A DNA stretch of 64,000 bases from Flavobacterium rhamnosiphilum (GTDB lineage Bacteria > Bacteroidota > Bacteroidia > Flavobacteriales > Flavobacteriaceae): NCBI RefSeq assembly GCF_004349195.1, contig NZ_SMLG01000006.1, forward strand, positions 62,001 through 126,000, read 5' to 3'. The notes beneath the pieces are model-generated. The model worked only from the letters and a program-made list of their open reading frames with translations. It ran no database searches and was not told the DNA's origin. The position numbers were made by a program, and so were the translations under genes. Shown in pieces: positions 8,984-18,400 of this stretch. How positions within the stretch are numbered: position 1 is the first letter of the stretch; each line of letters opens with the position of its first letter.

Positions 8984-11488
8984 CTAAAATTGTACTTTTC
9001 TTCGTTTAAATCGTTTGAAAATTTCTATCCAAAGTACCGAAACAAATCCCACTAAAATACTCAAGCAAATTTGATAGCCAGAAACCCTTTCGAACTCGAA
9101 GAAATGGGCAAATAAAGGAACAAACAGCAATAGAACAGTGATTAGAATGGTTGCGCCTATAATCATCGGAACTAAATTATTTTTGTAGCGTAAAGTTGTA
9201 AATATAGAATAGTAAAAAGAACGGTTGGTGAGTGTCAAGAAAATATTGGAAGCAATCAAAGTGAGGAATACAACAGTTCTTGTGGCACTTTCGGAGCAAT
9301 TATCAGCCACACAATATTGGTAGACAAATAAAAGTCCCAACGTAATTACAAGTCCTTGAATAATACTTATCGTTATTTCTTTCAGTTTAAAAAAGGTAGT
9401 GGTAAATGGTCTTGGTTCGAGTAGCATCAAATTGCGTTCCATGGGTTCATTTTCATAAATTATAGAACACGTAGGCCCCATAATTATCTCCAGAAAAATG
9501 ACATGAACCGGAGAGAAAATATTTGGATAAATCCATCCTAAAGCCAAAGGAATAAACACAATCATGATAATTGGAATGTGGATGGAAATGATGTATTGAA
9601 TCGCTTTTTTTAGATTATTATATATTTTTCGGCCCATTGCAATCGCATCAATCATTTTAGAAAAATCATCGTCAATAAGGATAAGATTGGCGGCTTGTTT
9701 GGCAATTTCGGTTCCCTTTTTACCCATTGCAATTCCTATGTGTGCTGACTTTAAAGCGGGTCCGTCGTTTACACCATCACCTGTCATGGCTACAATTTGA
9801 TTGTTGTCTTTCAGTGCTTTTATGATTTTGAGTTTGGCTTCAGGAAACATTCTTGTGAAAATTGCAGTTTCCATTACTTTTTCTTTCAAAGTGGCGTCGT
9901 CCATTGCCATTAGTTCATCTCCATTGAGTGTTTTTTCTGCGTTTCGAAAACCAATTTGTTTGGCTATGGTAGCTGTTGTCGCTGCATTGTCACCTGTAAC
10001 TATTTTCACTTGAATCCCAGCCTTATAAAATGTTTCAAAAACTGCTTTTATATTCTCTTTTGGCGGGTCATAAAAAGCGACCAATCCTTTGAAATCAAAA
10101 GAAAATTCTTGTTGTGTTTTTGGATAATCAGTTCCTGAAAATTTAGCAACGCCAACACCCAGAACGCGAAATCCTTCCATTGCCATAGTTGTCATTGCAG
10201 TAAGGATTTGTTGCGTTTCTTTTTCGGATAGATTAGAGCATGCAATTAATGCTTCGGGAGCACCTTTGGCAGCAATAATTCTCGTCCCATTTTGGTTTTC
10301 AAAAATATGGGTCATCATGGGAGGTTTTCCACACAATGGATATTCATGTATTAATTTGAAATTGGCTCGTTCATCTGGGATTTCTATTTTTGAATAGGCT
10401 TCATGTAATGCAATTTCCATTGCGTCAAACGGAATGGGTTCGCTGGCCCACATGGAGAGCGTTAATAATTCCTGCTCATCATTATTTAACTGCTTCTTTG
10501 GATTAGATATTTCATTCGATGAAAAAGTATACCATTGCGCCAAACTCATTTTGTTTTCGGTAATTGTTCCCGTTTTATCGGTGCAAATTACGGTGGCACT
10601 GCCCAGAGTTTCTACAGTTTTTGTTTGCTTGACAATTATTCCCATATTCATTAAGCGCCAAGCACCAAGTGCCATAAAAGTGGTAAAAGCCACTGGGATT
10701 TCTTCAGGAATGATACTCATTGCCAAGGTCAAGGCTTTTAATAAACTGTCTAAGACATCTTTGGAATTATAATAATTAATAATCCAGACGATACCAAAAA
10801 TTGCCAGTCCTACAAAAGACATCTTTTTTACAAAGTTCCCAATTTGTATTTGCAAAGGCGTTTTTTCTTCGATAATCGTTTCCAGACTTTTTCCTATTTT
10901 GCCTAATTGGGTTTGGTTCCCAATGGCTGTTACTTCACAAATGGCTAAACCACTGGTGACAATTGTTCCAAGATATACCTGATTGTTTTCGGACGTTTCA
11001 TTTTTAAAGACAGCCAGCGATTCACCAGTAAGAACAGACTCATTTATGGAAAAATCATTAGATTTAATGATGATACCATCTGCGGGGATAAAGGTTCCTT
11101 CTTCGGTTTGAATGAAATCACCCAAGACAATTTCCTCACTTGGGATTTCTATAATTTTGCTATTGCGAATGACTTTACTTTTAGGTTGAGATAATTTTTT
11201 TAAAGCTTCGATTGCGTTCCTGCTTTTCGATTCCTGATAAAGTGATATCGTAGAAACCAATATAATGGCAATAGCCATGAAAATTCCATTGCCAAAATCG
11301 CCTGTAATAAAATAAATGCTGGTAGCAGTCAAAAGCAACAAAAACATGGGTTCTTTAACCATTTCGATTAAAGAAGTGAAGAAGTTACTTTTGTCCTGAT
11401 GCACTATGGAATTTGCACCATATTTTGTTCTTGATTGCAAGACTTCATCATTTGAAAGTCCTTTTATTTGTTGTTGAGGTTCTGTCAT
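8984..11488 (-). CDS. P-type cation-transporting ATPase (P2/Ca2+-like)
   Basis: An 834-aa integral membrane pump, starting at the ATG at 11488 (TEPQQQIKGLSNDEV follows); a 7-codon upstream extension is unlikely. The N-terminal cation-ATPase domain is followed by the actuator motif SVLTGES, the TM4 motif IPEEIPVAF, the phosphorylation motif CDKTGTITEN, the hinge motif MTGDGVNDGPALK and a C-terminal set of about six membrane helices. This is the P2 layout. The TM4 motif is PEEIP rather than the PEGLP of SERCA-type Ca2+ pumps, so the transported ion is uncertain. It is monocistronic, convergent with the DUF5723 gene and divergent from guaB. Confidence 0.88.
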   Translation of the reverse strand: MTEPQQQIKGLSNDEVLQSRTKYGANSIVHQDKSNFFTSLIEMVKEPMFLLLLTATSIYFITGDFGNGIFMAIAIILVSTISLYQESKSRNAIEALKKLSQPKSKVIRNSKIIEIPSEEIVLGDFIQTEEGTFIPADGIIIKSNDFSINESVLTGESLAVFKNETSENNQVYLGTIVTSGLAICEVTAIGNQTQLGKIGKSLETIIEEKTPLQIQIGNFVKKMSFVGLAIFGIVWIINYYNSKDVLDSLLKALTLAMSIIPEEIPVAFTTFMALGAWRLMNMGIIVKQTKTVETLGSATVICTDKTGTITENKMSLAQWYTFSSNEISNPKKQLNNDEQELLTLSMWASEPIPFDAMEIALHEAYSKIEIPDERANFKLIHEYPLCGKPPMMTHIFENQNGTRIIAAKGAPEALIACSNLSEKETQQILTAMTTMAMEGFRVLGVGVAKFSGTDYPKTQQEFSFDFKGLVAFYDPPKENIKAVFETFYKAGIQVKIVTGDNAATTATIAKQIGFRNAEKTLNGDELMAMDDATLKEKVMETAIFTRMFPEAKLKIIKALKDNNQIVAMTGDGVNDGPALKSAHIGIAMGKKGTEIAKQAANLILIDDDFSKMIDAIAMGRKIYNNLKKAIQYIISIHIPIIMIVFIPLALGWIYPNIFSPVHVIFLEIIMGPTCSIIYENEPMERNLMLLEPRPFTTTFFKLKEITISIIQGLVITLGLLFVYQYCVADNCSESATRTVVFLTLIASNIFLTLTNRSFYYSIFTTLRYKNNLVPMIIGATILITVLLLFVPLFAHFFEFERVSGYQICLSILVGFVSVLWIEIFKRFKRRKVQF

Positions 11489-11614
11489 AGCAAAAAATAA
11501 ATGAATCAAATAGTATCGATTATAAAAACACGGAAAGATGTATTAGAGAAAAACTCTATAATGCAATTTAATCATTTATTATAAAATTTACTCGTTTTTT
11601 TGCTTAAGATTGTT

Positions 11615-11622
11615 TATATTTG
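11615..11622 (+). promoter_or_regulatory. -7 promoter box of guaB
   Basis: TATATTTG, 29 bases before the guaB ATG, matches TAnnTTTG. A TTT triplet lies about 17 bases upstream. Confidence 0.6.
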
Positions 11623-11651
11623 CACGCAATTAAACTCCAACTACAATTGCA

Positions 11652-13124
11652 ATGATCGCACACAACTCTAAGATTATCGGTGAAGGATTAACTTACGATG
11701 ATGTTCTATTAGTTCCTAACTACTCAAATGTGCTTCCTCGCGAAGTGAGTATTCAATCAAAATTTTCAAGAAATATAACACTTAATGTTCCAATTGTATC
11801 TGCTGCTATGGATACTGTTACCGAAAGTGCAATGGCAATTGCTATGGCGCAAGAAGGAGGAATTGGTGTTTTGCATAAAAATATGACTATCGAGCAACAA
11901 GCTGCGAAAGTTAGAAAAGTAAAACGTGCGGAGTCTGGAATGATTATCGATCCAGTTACTTTGCCATTGACTTCTACAGTTGCAGATGCTAAAAATGCGA
12001 TGAAAGAATTCGGTATTGGAGGTATTCCAATTGTCGATGAAAATAAAAAACTGAAAGGTATTGTTACGAATAGAGATTTACGTTTCGAAAAAAACAATGC
12101 CAGACCTATCGTTGAGGTAATGACAAGTGAGAACTTGGTTACAGTTGCCGAAGGTACTTCTTTGGAACAAGCCGAAGTAGTTTTGCAAGGGTATAAAATC
12201 GAGAAACTTCCAGTAGTAAATGCGGATTATAAATTAGTTGGTTTAATTACGTTTAGAGACATTACTAAATTGACTCAAAAACCAAATGCAAACAAAGACA
12301 AATACGGACGTTTACGTGTTGCGGCTGCATTAGGTGTTACTGCAGATGCTGTTGAAAGAGCTACTGCTTTGGTTAATGCCGGAGTAGACGCAGTTATAAT
12401 CGATACTGCCCATGGACATACAAAAGGAGTTGTAGATGTACTAAAATTAGTTAAAGCTAAATTCCCTGACTTAGATGTTATTGTTGGTAATATTGCCACT
12501 CCTGAAGCAGCCAAGTATCTTGTTGAAAATGGAGCTGATGGTGTGAAAGTAGGTATTGGACCAGGTTCTATTTGTACTACTCGTATTGTTGCTGGTGTTG
12601 GTTTTCCTCAGTTTTCAGCTGTTCTTGAAGTAGCAGCAGCGATTAAAGGTACTGGAGTTCCCGTAATTGCTGATGGTGGGATTCGTTACACAGGTGATAT
12701 CCCTAAAGCGATTGCTGCGGGTGCTGATTGTGTAATGTTAGGTTCACTACTGGCAGGTACCATGGAATCTCCTGGTGAAACTATTATTTTCGAAGGAAGA
12801 AAATTCAAATCATACCGTGGAATGGGTTCTGTTGAAGCGATGCAAGAAGGTTCAAAAGACCGTTATTTCCAAGATGTGGAAGATGATGTGAAAAAACTGG
12901 TTCCGGAAGGAATTGTAGGTCGTGTTCCTTACAAAGGAGAATTGAACGAAAGCATGCAACAATTCATTGGTGGCCTTCGTGCCGGAATGGGATATTGTGG
13001 TTCAAAAGATATTCCAACGTTACAGGAAACAGGGCGTTTTGTTCGTATTACTGCAAGCGGAATCAACGAAAGTCATCCTCATAACGTAACGATTACGAAA
13101 GAAGCTCCGAATTATTCTAGATAA
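11652..13124 (+). CDS. guaB: Inosine-5'-monophosphate dehydrogenase
   Basis: A 490-aa enzyme that oxidises IMP to XMP, the first committed step to GMP. The N-terminal barrel half ([13 protein letters not shown], then [14 protein letters not shown]) is followed by a CBS-domain pair at about 95-205 ([10 protein letters not shown], then [10 protein letters not shown]) and the rest of the barrel. The IMP loop [17 protein letters not shown] carries the catalytic Cys near residue 308. [11 protein letters not shown], the flap [11 protein letters not shown] and the dyad loop RVPYKGE follow. It is a single gene with its own promoter and terminator. Confidence 0.97.
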   Translation: MIAHNSKIIGEGLTYDDVLLVPNYSNVLPREVSIQSKFSRNITLNVPIVSAAMDTVTESAMAIAMAQEGGIGVLHKNMTIEQQAAKVRKVKRAESGMIIDPVTLPLTSTVADAKNAMKEFGIGGIPIVDENKKLKGIVTNRDLRFEKNNARPIVEVMTSENLVTVAEGTSLEQAEVVLQGYKIEKLPVVNADYKLVGLITFRDITKLTQKPNANKDKYGRLRVAAALGVTADAVERATALVNAGVDAVIIDTAHGHTKGVVDVLKLVKAKFPDLDVIVGNIATPEAAKYLVENGADGVKVGIGPGSICTTRIVAGVGFPQFSAVLEVAAAIKGTGVPVIADGGIRYTGDIPKAIAAGADCVMLGSLLAGTMESPGETIIFEGRKFKSYRGMGSVEAMQEGSKDRYFQDVEDDVKKLVPEGIVGRVPYKGELNESMQQFIGGLRAGMGYCGSKDIPTLQETGRFVRITASGINESHPHNVTITKEAPNYSR

Positions 13125-13152
13125 TTTATCGCTTAAAATCATAAAAAAAAAG

Positions 13153-13195
13153 GCATAATTAATTCCATTTTAGGGGATTAATTATGCTTTTTTTT
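13153..13195 (+). terminator. Terminator of guaB
   Basis: GCATAATTAATTCC pairs with GGATTAATTATGC (one mismatch) and is followed by eight or more T. The A-run on the other side may let it also work for the antiporter gene on the minus strand. Confidence 0.9.
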
Positions 13196-13211
13196 ATTGG
13201 TGTAAACTAAA

Positions 13212-15113
13212 TTAGTCCTGCAATTCAGATGAGTCAGACAAGTCAGCCAGATTGTTTTTCAAATGTTGACTGTCCCAACTGTGATTAGTTGCTGCAACTT
13301 GGGAATAAATATCACTCTTTAATAACTGTTCCTGTAATTCAATTTCTTCTTTAATCGTAATCAGATAGGCCATTTTATCGTGGCGTTTTTCAGCCAGTTT
13401 ACGCGTGGTAATTTCATCGTATTTTATAAATTGCTGTCCTTGTCTGGTTGCCGTATATTTTCGAAGGCCTAATGCTACCAATGCATCAACACCCATATTT
13501 ACAGCACTGTATAAAGTTTCCCTGTAAATATGTTCGACTTTATGATCGATTAATTCATAGGCATCATTTCGATTTCGGGCACGAGTTAAGATTTTTAAAT
13601 TTGGAAAATGTTTTTTTAAGGTTTCAATTACTTGAAGATTTACGGTAGGATTATCTATTGCGGCAATAAAAATTTTCGCATTCTCACAACCCGCAGCTTT
13701 CAATAGTTCTAATCGGGTAGCATCCCCATAATACACTTTGTACCCCATCTTTCGTAATAAATCGATTCGGTCTGAATCATAATCCAGAATGGTTGATTTT
13801 ATTTGGTTAGCTCTCAATAAGCGACCAACTGTACTTCCAAAATGCCCAAAACCAGCAATAATAACGGGGTTATCCTCGTCAATATAATCATTATCTTTTT
13901 TTATTTCTTTTTCTTGAATTCGGGTGTTGGGATAAATTATTCGTTCATTTATTAGGAGCAGAAAAGGTGTTGCAACCATACTCATGGCAATAACAGCCAT
14001 AATTTGATTGGCTAAAATATTGGGAACAATATTCAATTGCATGCTGAAACTCATGATTACAAAACCAAATTCTCCCGCTTGGCTCAAACCGAAAGCGAAT
14101 AATAAATTTTGATCTATTTTATTTTTATGAAATCTGCTGATTACAAATAAAACTGCGAATTTCACAAGAGTTAGGATGGCTCCAAAAACAAAAATGAAAA
14201 GAGGATTCTCAATAATTAATTGGAAGTTTATGGATGCACCAACACCAAGAAAAAACAGCCCCAAAAGCAATCCTTTAAATGGCGCAATATCGCCTTCTAA
14301 TTCATGACGAAATTCGGAATTTGCCAATACGACTCCAGCCATAAAAGCACCAAGCGCAGGACTTAATCCAATTAATTGCATTAAATAGGAAACACCAACA
14401 ACCAATAATAATGCCGAAGCAGTGAACAATTCCTGTAACCGAGTTTTTGCGATTATATGCAATAATGGAACAAATACAAAACGACCGGCAAAATAGATTG
14501 TCGAAATAATTCCAATGACGATTACCGTTTGCAACCAGCTCGCATAGCCTGTAATTAATGATTGTGGTGCGTTATTTGTTGCCTCAAGATTTACCGTTGA
14601 CAAAAGAGGTAAAAAAGCTAAAATTGGGATTACTGCAATATCCTGAAAAAGTAAAACCGCAAATGAGGAACGTCCAACGGAAGTGTTTGATAGTCCTTTT
14701 TCTTTTAAGGTTTGCAAGACAATGGCAGTTGAAGACAAAGCTAAGGCCAACGAAATTGCCAACGTAGTTTCCCATTTCCAGTCCATAAAAAATAGACATC
14801 CGATGAATAGAATAAGAGTGGTTCCGATCAATTGTGCAGCACCCATTCCCAGAATGAATTTTCGCATTTTCCAAAACTTGTTTGGCTCTAATTCTAAACC
14901 AATCAAAAACAACATCATTACGACGCCAAATTCAGCAAAATGCATAATATCCTGACCTTCCTGACCAATAAAACCAAGAACATAAGGACCAATAATGATT
15001 CCGGCTAATAAATAGCCTAAAATGGAGCTCAACCCCAATTTTTTAGCAATAGGCACACAAATTACGGCTGCTGATAAATAAATGATTGCCTGAAGTAAAA
15101 AATTCGTATCCAT
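13212..15113 (-). CDS. CPA2 cation:proton antiporter, KefB/KefC-like
   Basis: A 633-aa membrane protein. Residues 1-385 are a Na+/H+-exchanger-type domain with about 12 helices (LGLSSILGYLLAGIIIGP, then GLELEP, then LALSSTAIVLQTLKEKG, then LGAFMAGVVLANSEF). Residues about 405-520 form a Rossmann TrkA-N/RCK domain (VIIAGFGHFGSTVGRLL). The short C-terminal tail ends SDSSELQD. This is the layout of Kef K+ efflux systems. The gene for a KefF-like flavodoxin-fold subunit ends 1 bp upstream of this start, a strong contextual sign of a gated K+/H+ efflux system protecting against electrophiles. Confidence 0.9.
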   Translation of the reverse strand: MDTNFLLQAIIYLSAAVICVPIAKKLGLSSILGYLLAGIIIGPYVLGFIGQEGQDIMHFAEFGVVMMLFLIGLELEPNKFWKMRKFILGMGAAQLIGTTLILFIGCLFFMDWKWETTLAISLALALSSTAIVLQTLKEKGLSNTSVGRSSFAVLLFQDIAVIPILAFLPLLSTVNLEATNNAPQSLITGYASWLQTVIVIGIISTIYFAGRFVFVPLLHIIAKTRLQELFTASALLLVVGVSYLMQLIGLSPALGAFMAGVVLANSEFRHELEGDIAPFKGLLLGLFFLGVGASINFQLIIENPLFIFVFGAILTLVKFAVLFVISRFHKNKIDQNLLFAFGLSQAGEFGFVIMSFSMQLNIVPNILANQIMAVIAMSMVATPFLLLINERIIYPNTRIQEKEIKKDNDYIDEDNPVIIAGFGHFGSTVGRLLRANQIKSTILDYDSDRIDLLRKMGYKVYYGDATRLELLKAAGCENAKIFIAAIDNPTVNLQVIETLKKHFPNLKILTRARNRNDAYELIDHKVEHIYRETLYSAVNMGVDALVALGLRKYTATRQGQQFIKYDEITTRKLAEKRHDKMAYLITIKEEIELQEQLLKSDIYSQVAATNHSWDSQHLKNNLADLSDSSELQD

Positions 15114-15114
15114 G

Positions 15115-15720
15115 TTATGTCAGTATTGTTGCAAACCATTCATTCAGATAATGGTGTTGCAAAATTTCATCCGTATCTAAAGTATTACTTTCTAAATAGT
15201 CAAGAAAATAGCCATAAATCAAACCATTTTTTTCATAATCTTCTTTGGTCATATTATGTGTTCCATGCACTACAAAAGGAGGTAAATAAATCATATTGCA
15301 CACTTTTGCAGTTTGGTTAAACGGTTCCAATAATTCAAGAATACTGTAGCGATCACTACCTGTTTCACAATAATTTTCCTTGTCACCGCCAGTTGTAATC
15401 ACCTGAAAAATAATTTTATCCTGCAAGGCTTTCCCCTTTTTTCCATAAGCCCAGTTATGTTCCAGCACCATGTCAATCCATTGTTTCATCAATGGCGGGC
15501 AACTGTACCAATACATGGGATGGTGCCAAATGATAATATCATGCTGACTTAACAAATCTTTTTCGCGTTTTACATCAATATCAAAATCCGGATATTCCTC
15601 ATACAAATCATGAAAAGTAATGTTTTCTGAATCGGGAATATTTTGCACCAAAGCTTTATTCGCATGTGATTTCTCGAATAAGGGATGGGAAAATAGGATT
15701 AAGATTTTATTTTTTGGCAT
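15115..15720 (-). CDS. NAD(P)H-dependent oxidoreductase, KefF/KefG-like
   Basis: A 201-aa protein of the flavodoxin-like NAD(P)H quinone oxidoreductase family. ILILFSHPLFEKSHANKALV at the N-terminus is the FMN phosphate-binding region, HHPMYWYSCPPLMKQWIDMVL (split here as HHPMYWYSCPP and LMKQWID) is the family core, and GKALQDKIIFQVITTGG is the flavin ring loop. In enterobacteria KefF and KefG bind Kef antiporters and are needed for full activity; the 1-bp gap to the antiporter gene supports the same role. Bacteroidota commonly use bacillithiol instead of glutathione, and bshC is present in this window, so the natural gating adduct may be a bacillithiol conjugate (inference). Confidence 0.85.
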   Translation of the reverse strand: MPKNKILILFSHPLFEKSHANKALVQNIPDSENITFHDLYEEYPDFDIDVKREKDLLSQHDIIIWHHPMYWYSCPPLMKQWIDMVLEHNWAYGKKGKALQDKIIFQVITTGGDKENYCETGSDRYSILELLEPFNQTAKVCNMIYLPPFVVHGTHNMTKEDYEKNGLIYGYFLDYLESNTLDTDEILQHHYLNEWFATILT

Positions 15721-15859
15721 AAATTTATTGTAACAATTTAAAAGGGTTATCGTGTTGATTTACAATGTTCTTTGCATAAAGAAAACTCCTCTAAGGTATA
15801 AAATATTGCTTAATTTTAATGATTTACTATCGTTCAAATACTATTTTTAACAATAAACA

Positions 15860-15904
15860 GAAAATCCCGTCTGAACAAAATCTAAAGTTTTGCTCAGACG
15901 GGAT
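15860..15904 (-). terminator. Terminator of the second antiporter gene
   Basis: On the minus strand ATCCCGTCTGAGCAAAA pairs with TTTTGTTCAGACGGGAT and is followed by TTTTCTG. It lies about 70 bp after the 15976-18216 gene. Confidence 0.85.
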
Positions 15905-15975
15905 GTATTTAAAATGTCTATTTTGGATTGCACTAATTCAACCAAAATAGAATTGTAAAAAATAAATTTTCTTGT

Positions 15976-18216
15976 TTAATTTTTGGAAAGATTCGCCAAC
16001 AGTTTTTTGCTGCCCACAATCCAAAGAATATCATTTTTTTCTAAAATCAATTTTGATTCTGGATTGAGAATTCTTTTTCCTCTTCTTTCCAAACCAACAA
16101 TCAAGCCACGTGTTTTTTCACGTAATTCAGAATCACGTATGCTTTTTCCAATAAATACTTCGTTTATCAGTTCTAACTGTTGTAAAACAATATCAGATTC
16201 AGTTACCAATGGTGAGACATCAATCTCATGCTGGTCCAAATATTTTTTAAATGCTGCCACTTGGGTATCAGTACCAATCACGCAAATTTCATCTCCGGGA
16301 AACAATCTTTCGTTTCTGCTGGGAATATTAATCGTGATTTCTCCACGCTTGATGAAAGCGATATTAATTCCTAATTGCTCGCGAATGCTTAACTTTTCTA
16401 GTGTTTTTCCGGCAATATTCGAGGTTGGAGCAATTTCAAAAGTGGTCATATGGCCATCCCAGGGTGTTAAATCACTACGACTTCTTACCGCTTTTTTAAT
16501 TTCTCGGGCATTTAAATTTTTCAAAAAATGGTCTTCAATTTTGTGATATTGCGCATTTAATTTTTTTGGAAAAACAAAATACACGACAACGGCAACAATC
16601 AGCATTATAAAAGCGATTCCGGGAGAGAAAAAGATATTTAATAAAAAACCGATGTAAAAAAGGGTCAATACCATTCGCATTAAAATCATCATCAGTATTG
16701 GTCCGCGATATTTACGTTCCTCTCTCAAAATGGCTACTTCTTTTACCGCGACGCGACGCAAGGATAGCGCCCATAAAAAAGGAGATAGTATTACGATTGT
16801 AATTAATGCCGCAAACAGGTTTCCAAACTGAGATCCTTGAACTAAAGGCAGAATGAATTTAGAGGAAAGTAAAATAACAGCCACTATAATTACGGAATGG
16901 ATAATTACCTGCGTCAGAAACGCCCGTACGACTATTTGCCAGTTGCTCACTAATTTTATGGATTGCGCATTGGCACTGTAGCGTTCAATTTTTTTAATCC
17001 ATTTTCGAGGCAGTTTTTTTTCCAGATATTCCGAAAATGGAGTGGCGAATTTCACCATAAAAGGAGTCGTAAAAGTGGTCACTGCTGATACAGCCACTAC
17101 AATTGGATAGAGAAAATCACTGGTTACATTCAATGTCATTCCCAGTGTTGCAATAATAAAGGAGAATTCCCCAATTTGCGATAAACTCATTCCGGTTTGC
17201 ACGGATTGTTTCAGTGGTTGTCCGGAAAGTAAAGCGCCAATTGTTGAACTTACGGATTGTCCTATAATCACTACGAATGTCAAAATTGCGACAGGCAAAG
17301 CATATTCGGTCAATGTATCGGGATTAATTAACATACCCACGGATACAAAGAAAACGGCTCCAAAAAGGTCTTTAACGGGTTTTACCAAATGCTCGATGTG
17401 TTCCGCCTGAGTTGTTTCGGCAATGATGGAACCCATGATAAAAGCGCCTAAAGCAGGAGAAAAACCAACATTGGCAGCAAGAATAACCATCATTAAGCAC
17501 AAAGCAAGTGAGATGATTAGCAGCATTTCGTCAGTCAATATGTTTTTGGCTTTTTTAAGTAAAGTCGGGATAAAAAAGATTCCTCCAACAAACCATATAG
17601 TCAAGAAAAAAATCAGTTTGAAAACGGATTGCAACAGCTCACCACCTGAAAATTGTTGACTTACCGCAATAGTAGAAAGCAATACCATCATCAAAATGGC
17701 GACTATATCTTGCACGATAAGCGAACCGATAACTATTCCCGCAAATTTTTGGGTTTTTACGCCTAGTTCATCAAATGTTTTCAGAATAATAGTGGTGGAT
17801 GAAATAGAAAGTATCACTCCTAAAAAGATACAGTCCATTGGTTTCCAACCAATCCATTGGCCCACTAAATACCCGATGGCAACCATCGAAATAATTTGTG
17901 TTACAGCAGTAATCGATGCTGTTCCACCTACTTTCATCAGTTTCTTAAAACTGAATTCCAGCCCCAAACTAAATAATAAAAAGATTACTCCGATCTCTGC
18001 CCAAACTTCTACGCTTTTAATATCTTTTACCGAAGGGAAAAAATCAAAATGATTTCCAGCCAAAAATCCGGCGATTAAATACCCCAGAACCAGCGGTTGT
18101 TTTATTTTTTTAAATAACAAAACTGCCACTGCAGCTGTCATAAGAATTAATCCTAAATCACTAATTAAAGGTTGTAAATGGTGCGATGCATTTGCTACTG
18201 TTTCTGCTGTATTCAT
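15976..18216 (-). CDS. CPA2 cation:proton antiporter with C-terminal TrkA-C domain
   Basis: A 746-aa membrane protein. The first 390 residues form the exchanger domain (VLGYLIAGFLAG, LFSLGLEFSFKKL, SISSTTIILKTFDELG, LGAFIMGSIIAETTQ). A second hydrophobic block at about 430-560 adds membrane segments. The C-terminus carries a TrkA-C/RCK-C domain (about 600-675: TFEIAPTSNIAGKTLEKLSI, then LFPGDEICVIGT) and a further TrkA-C-like segment with GLIVGLERRGKRILNPES. It lacks the TrkA-N Rossmann motif of its neighbour, so ligand gating probably differs. It is 255 bp upstream of the kefF-like gene with a terminator between them, so it is a separate transcript. Confidence 0.87.
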   Translation of the reverse strand: MNTAETVANASHHLQPLISDLGLILMTAAVAVLLFKKIKQPLVLGYLIAGFLAGNHFDFFPSVKDIKSVEVWAEIGVIFLLFSLGLEFSFKKLMKVGGTASITAVTQIISMVAIGYLVGQWIGWKPMDCIFLGVILSISSTTIILKTFDELGVKTQKFAGIVIGSLIVQDIVAILMMVLLSTIAVSQQFSGGELLQSVFKLIFFLTIWFVGGIFFIPTLLKKAKNILTDEMLLIISLALCLMMVILAANVGFSPALGAFIMGSIIAETTQAEHIEHLVKPVKDLFGAVFFVSVGMLINPDTLTEYALPVAILTFVVIIGQSVSSTIGALLSGQPLKQSVQTGMSLSQIGEFSFIIATLGMTLNVTSDFLYPIVVAVSAVTTFTTPFMVKFATPFSEYLEKKLPRKWIKKIERYSANAQSIKLVSNWQIVVRAFLTQVIIHSVIIVAVILLSSKFILPLVQGSQFGNLFAALITIVILSPFLWALSLRRVAVKEVAILREERKYRGPILMMILMRMVLTLFYIGFLLNIFFSPGIAFIMLIVAVVVYFVFPKKLNAQYHKIEDHFLKNLNAREIKKAVRSRSDLTPWDGHMTTFEIAPTSNIAGKTLEKLSIREQLGINIAFIKRGEITINIPSRNERLFPGDEICVIGTDTQVAAFKKYLDQHEIDVSPLVTESDIVLQQLELINEVFIGKSIRDSELREKTRGLIVGLERRGKRILNPESKLILEKNDILWIVGSKKLLANLSKN

Positions 18217-18328
18217 AGGCGTTTACTTGTATTATAAGGTTTTTGTGTATCTTGGTAAGATATGAAAAAACTTTAATTTTTAAAGTATAATTCTAGCTAA
18301 ATACTGCTTTTTATGATTTTTTTAGCAA

Positions 18329-18375
18329 TAAAAATCCCGTTGAAAAGAATTTTTATCTCTTTTTAACGGGATTTT
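18329..18375 (-). terminator. Terminator of purB
   Basis: On the minus strand AAAATCCCGTT, an AT-rich inner stem and AACGGGATTTTT form a strong hairpin ending in T residues, 25 bp after the purB stop. Confidence 0.85.
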
Positions 18376-18400
18376 ACAAATTTCAATAATTTCTTAAAAC

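Noticed and set aside
12690..12702. Avoidance of GATATC in the window
   Set aside because: Several GATATC sites are visible (near 11243, 12696, 20842, 26320, 26812, 32104, 39637). An exact count was not made, so no claim of depletion is possible.
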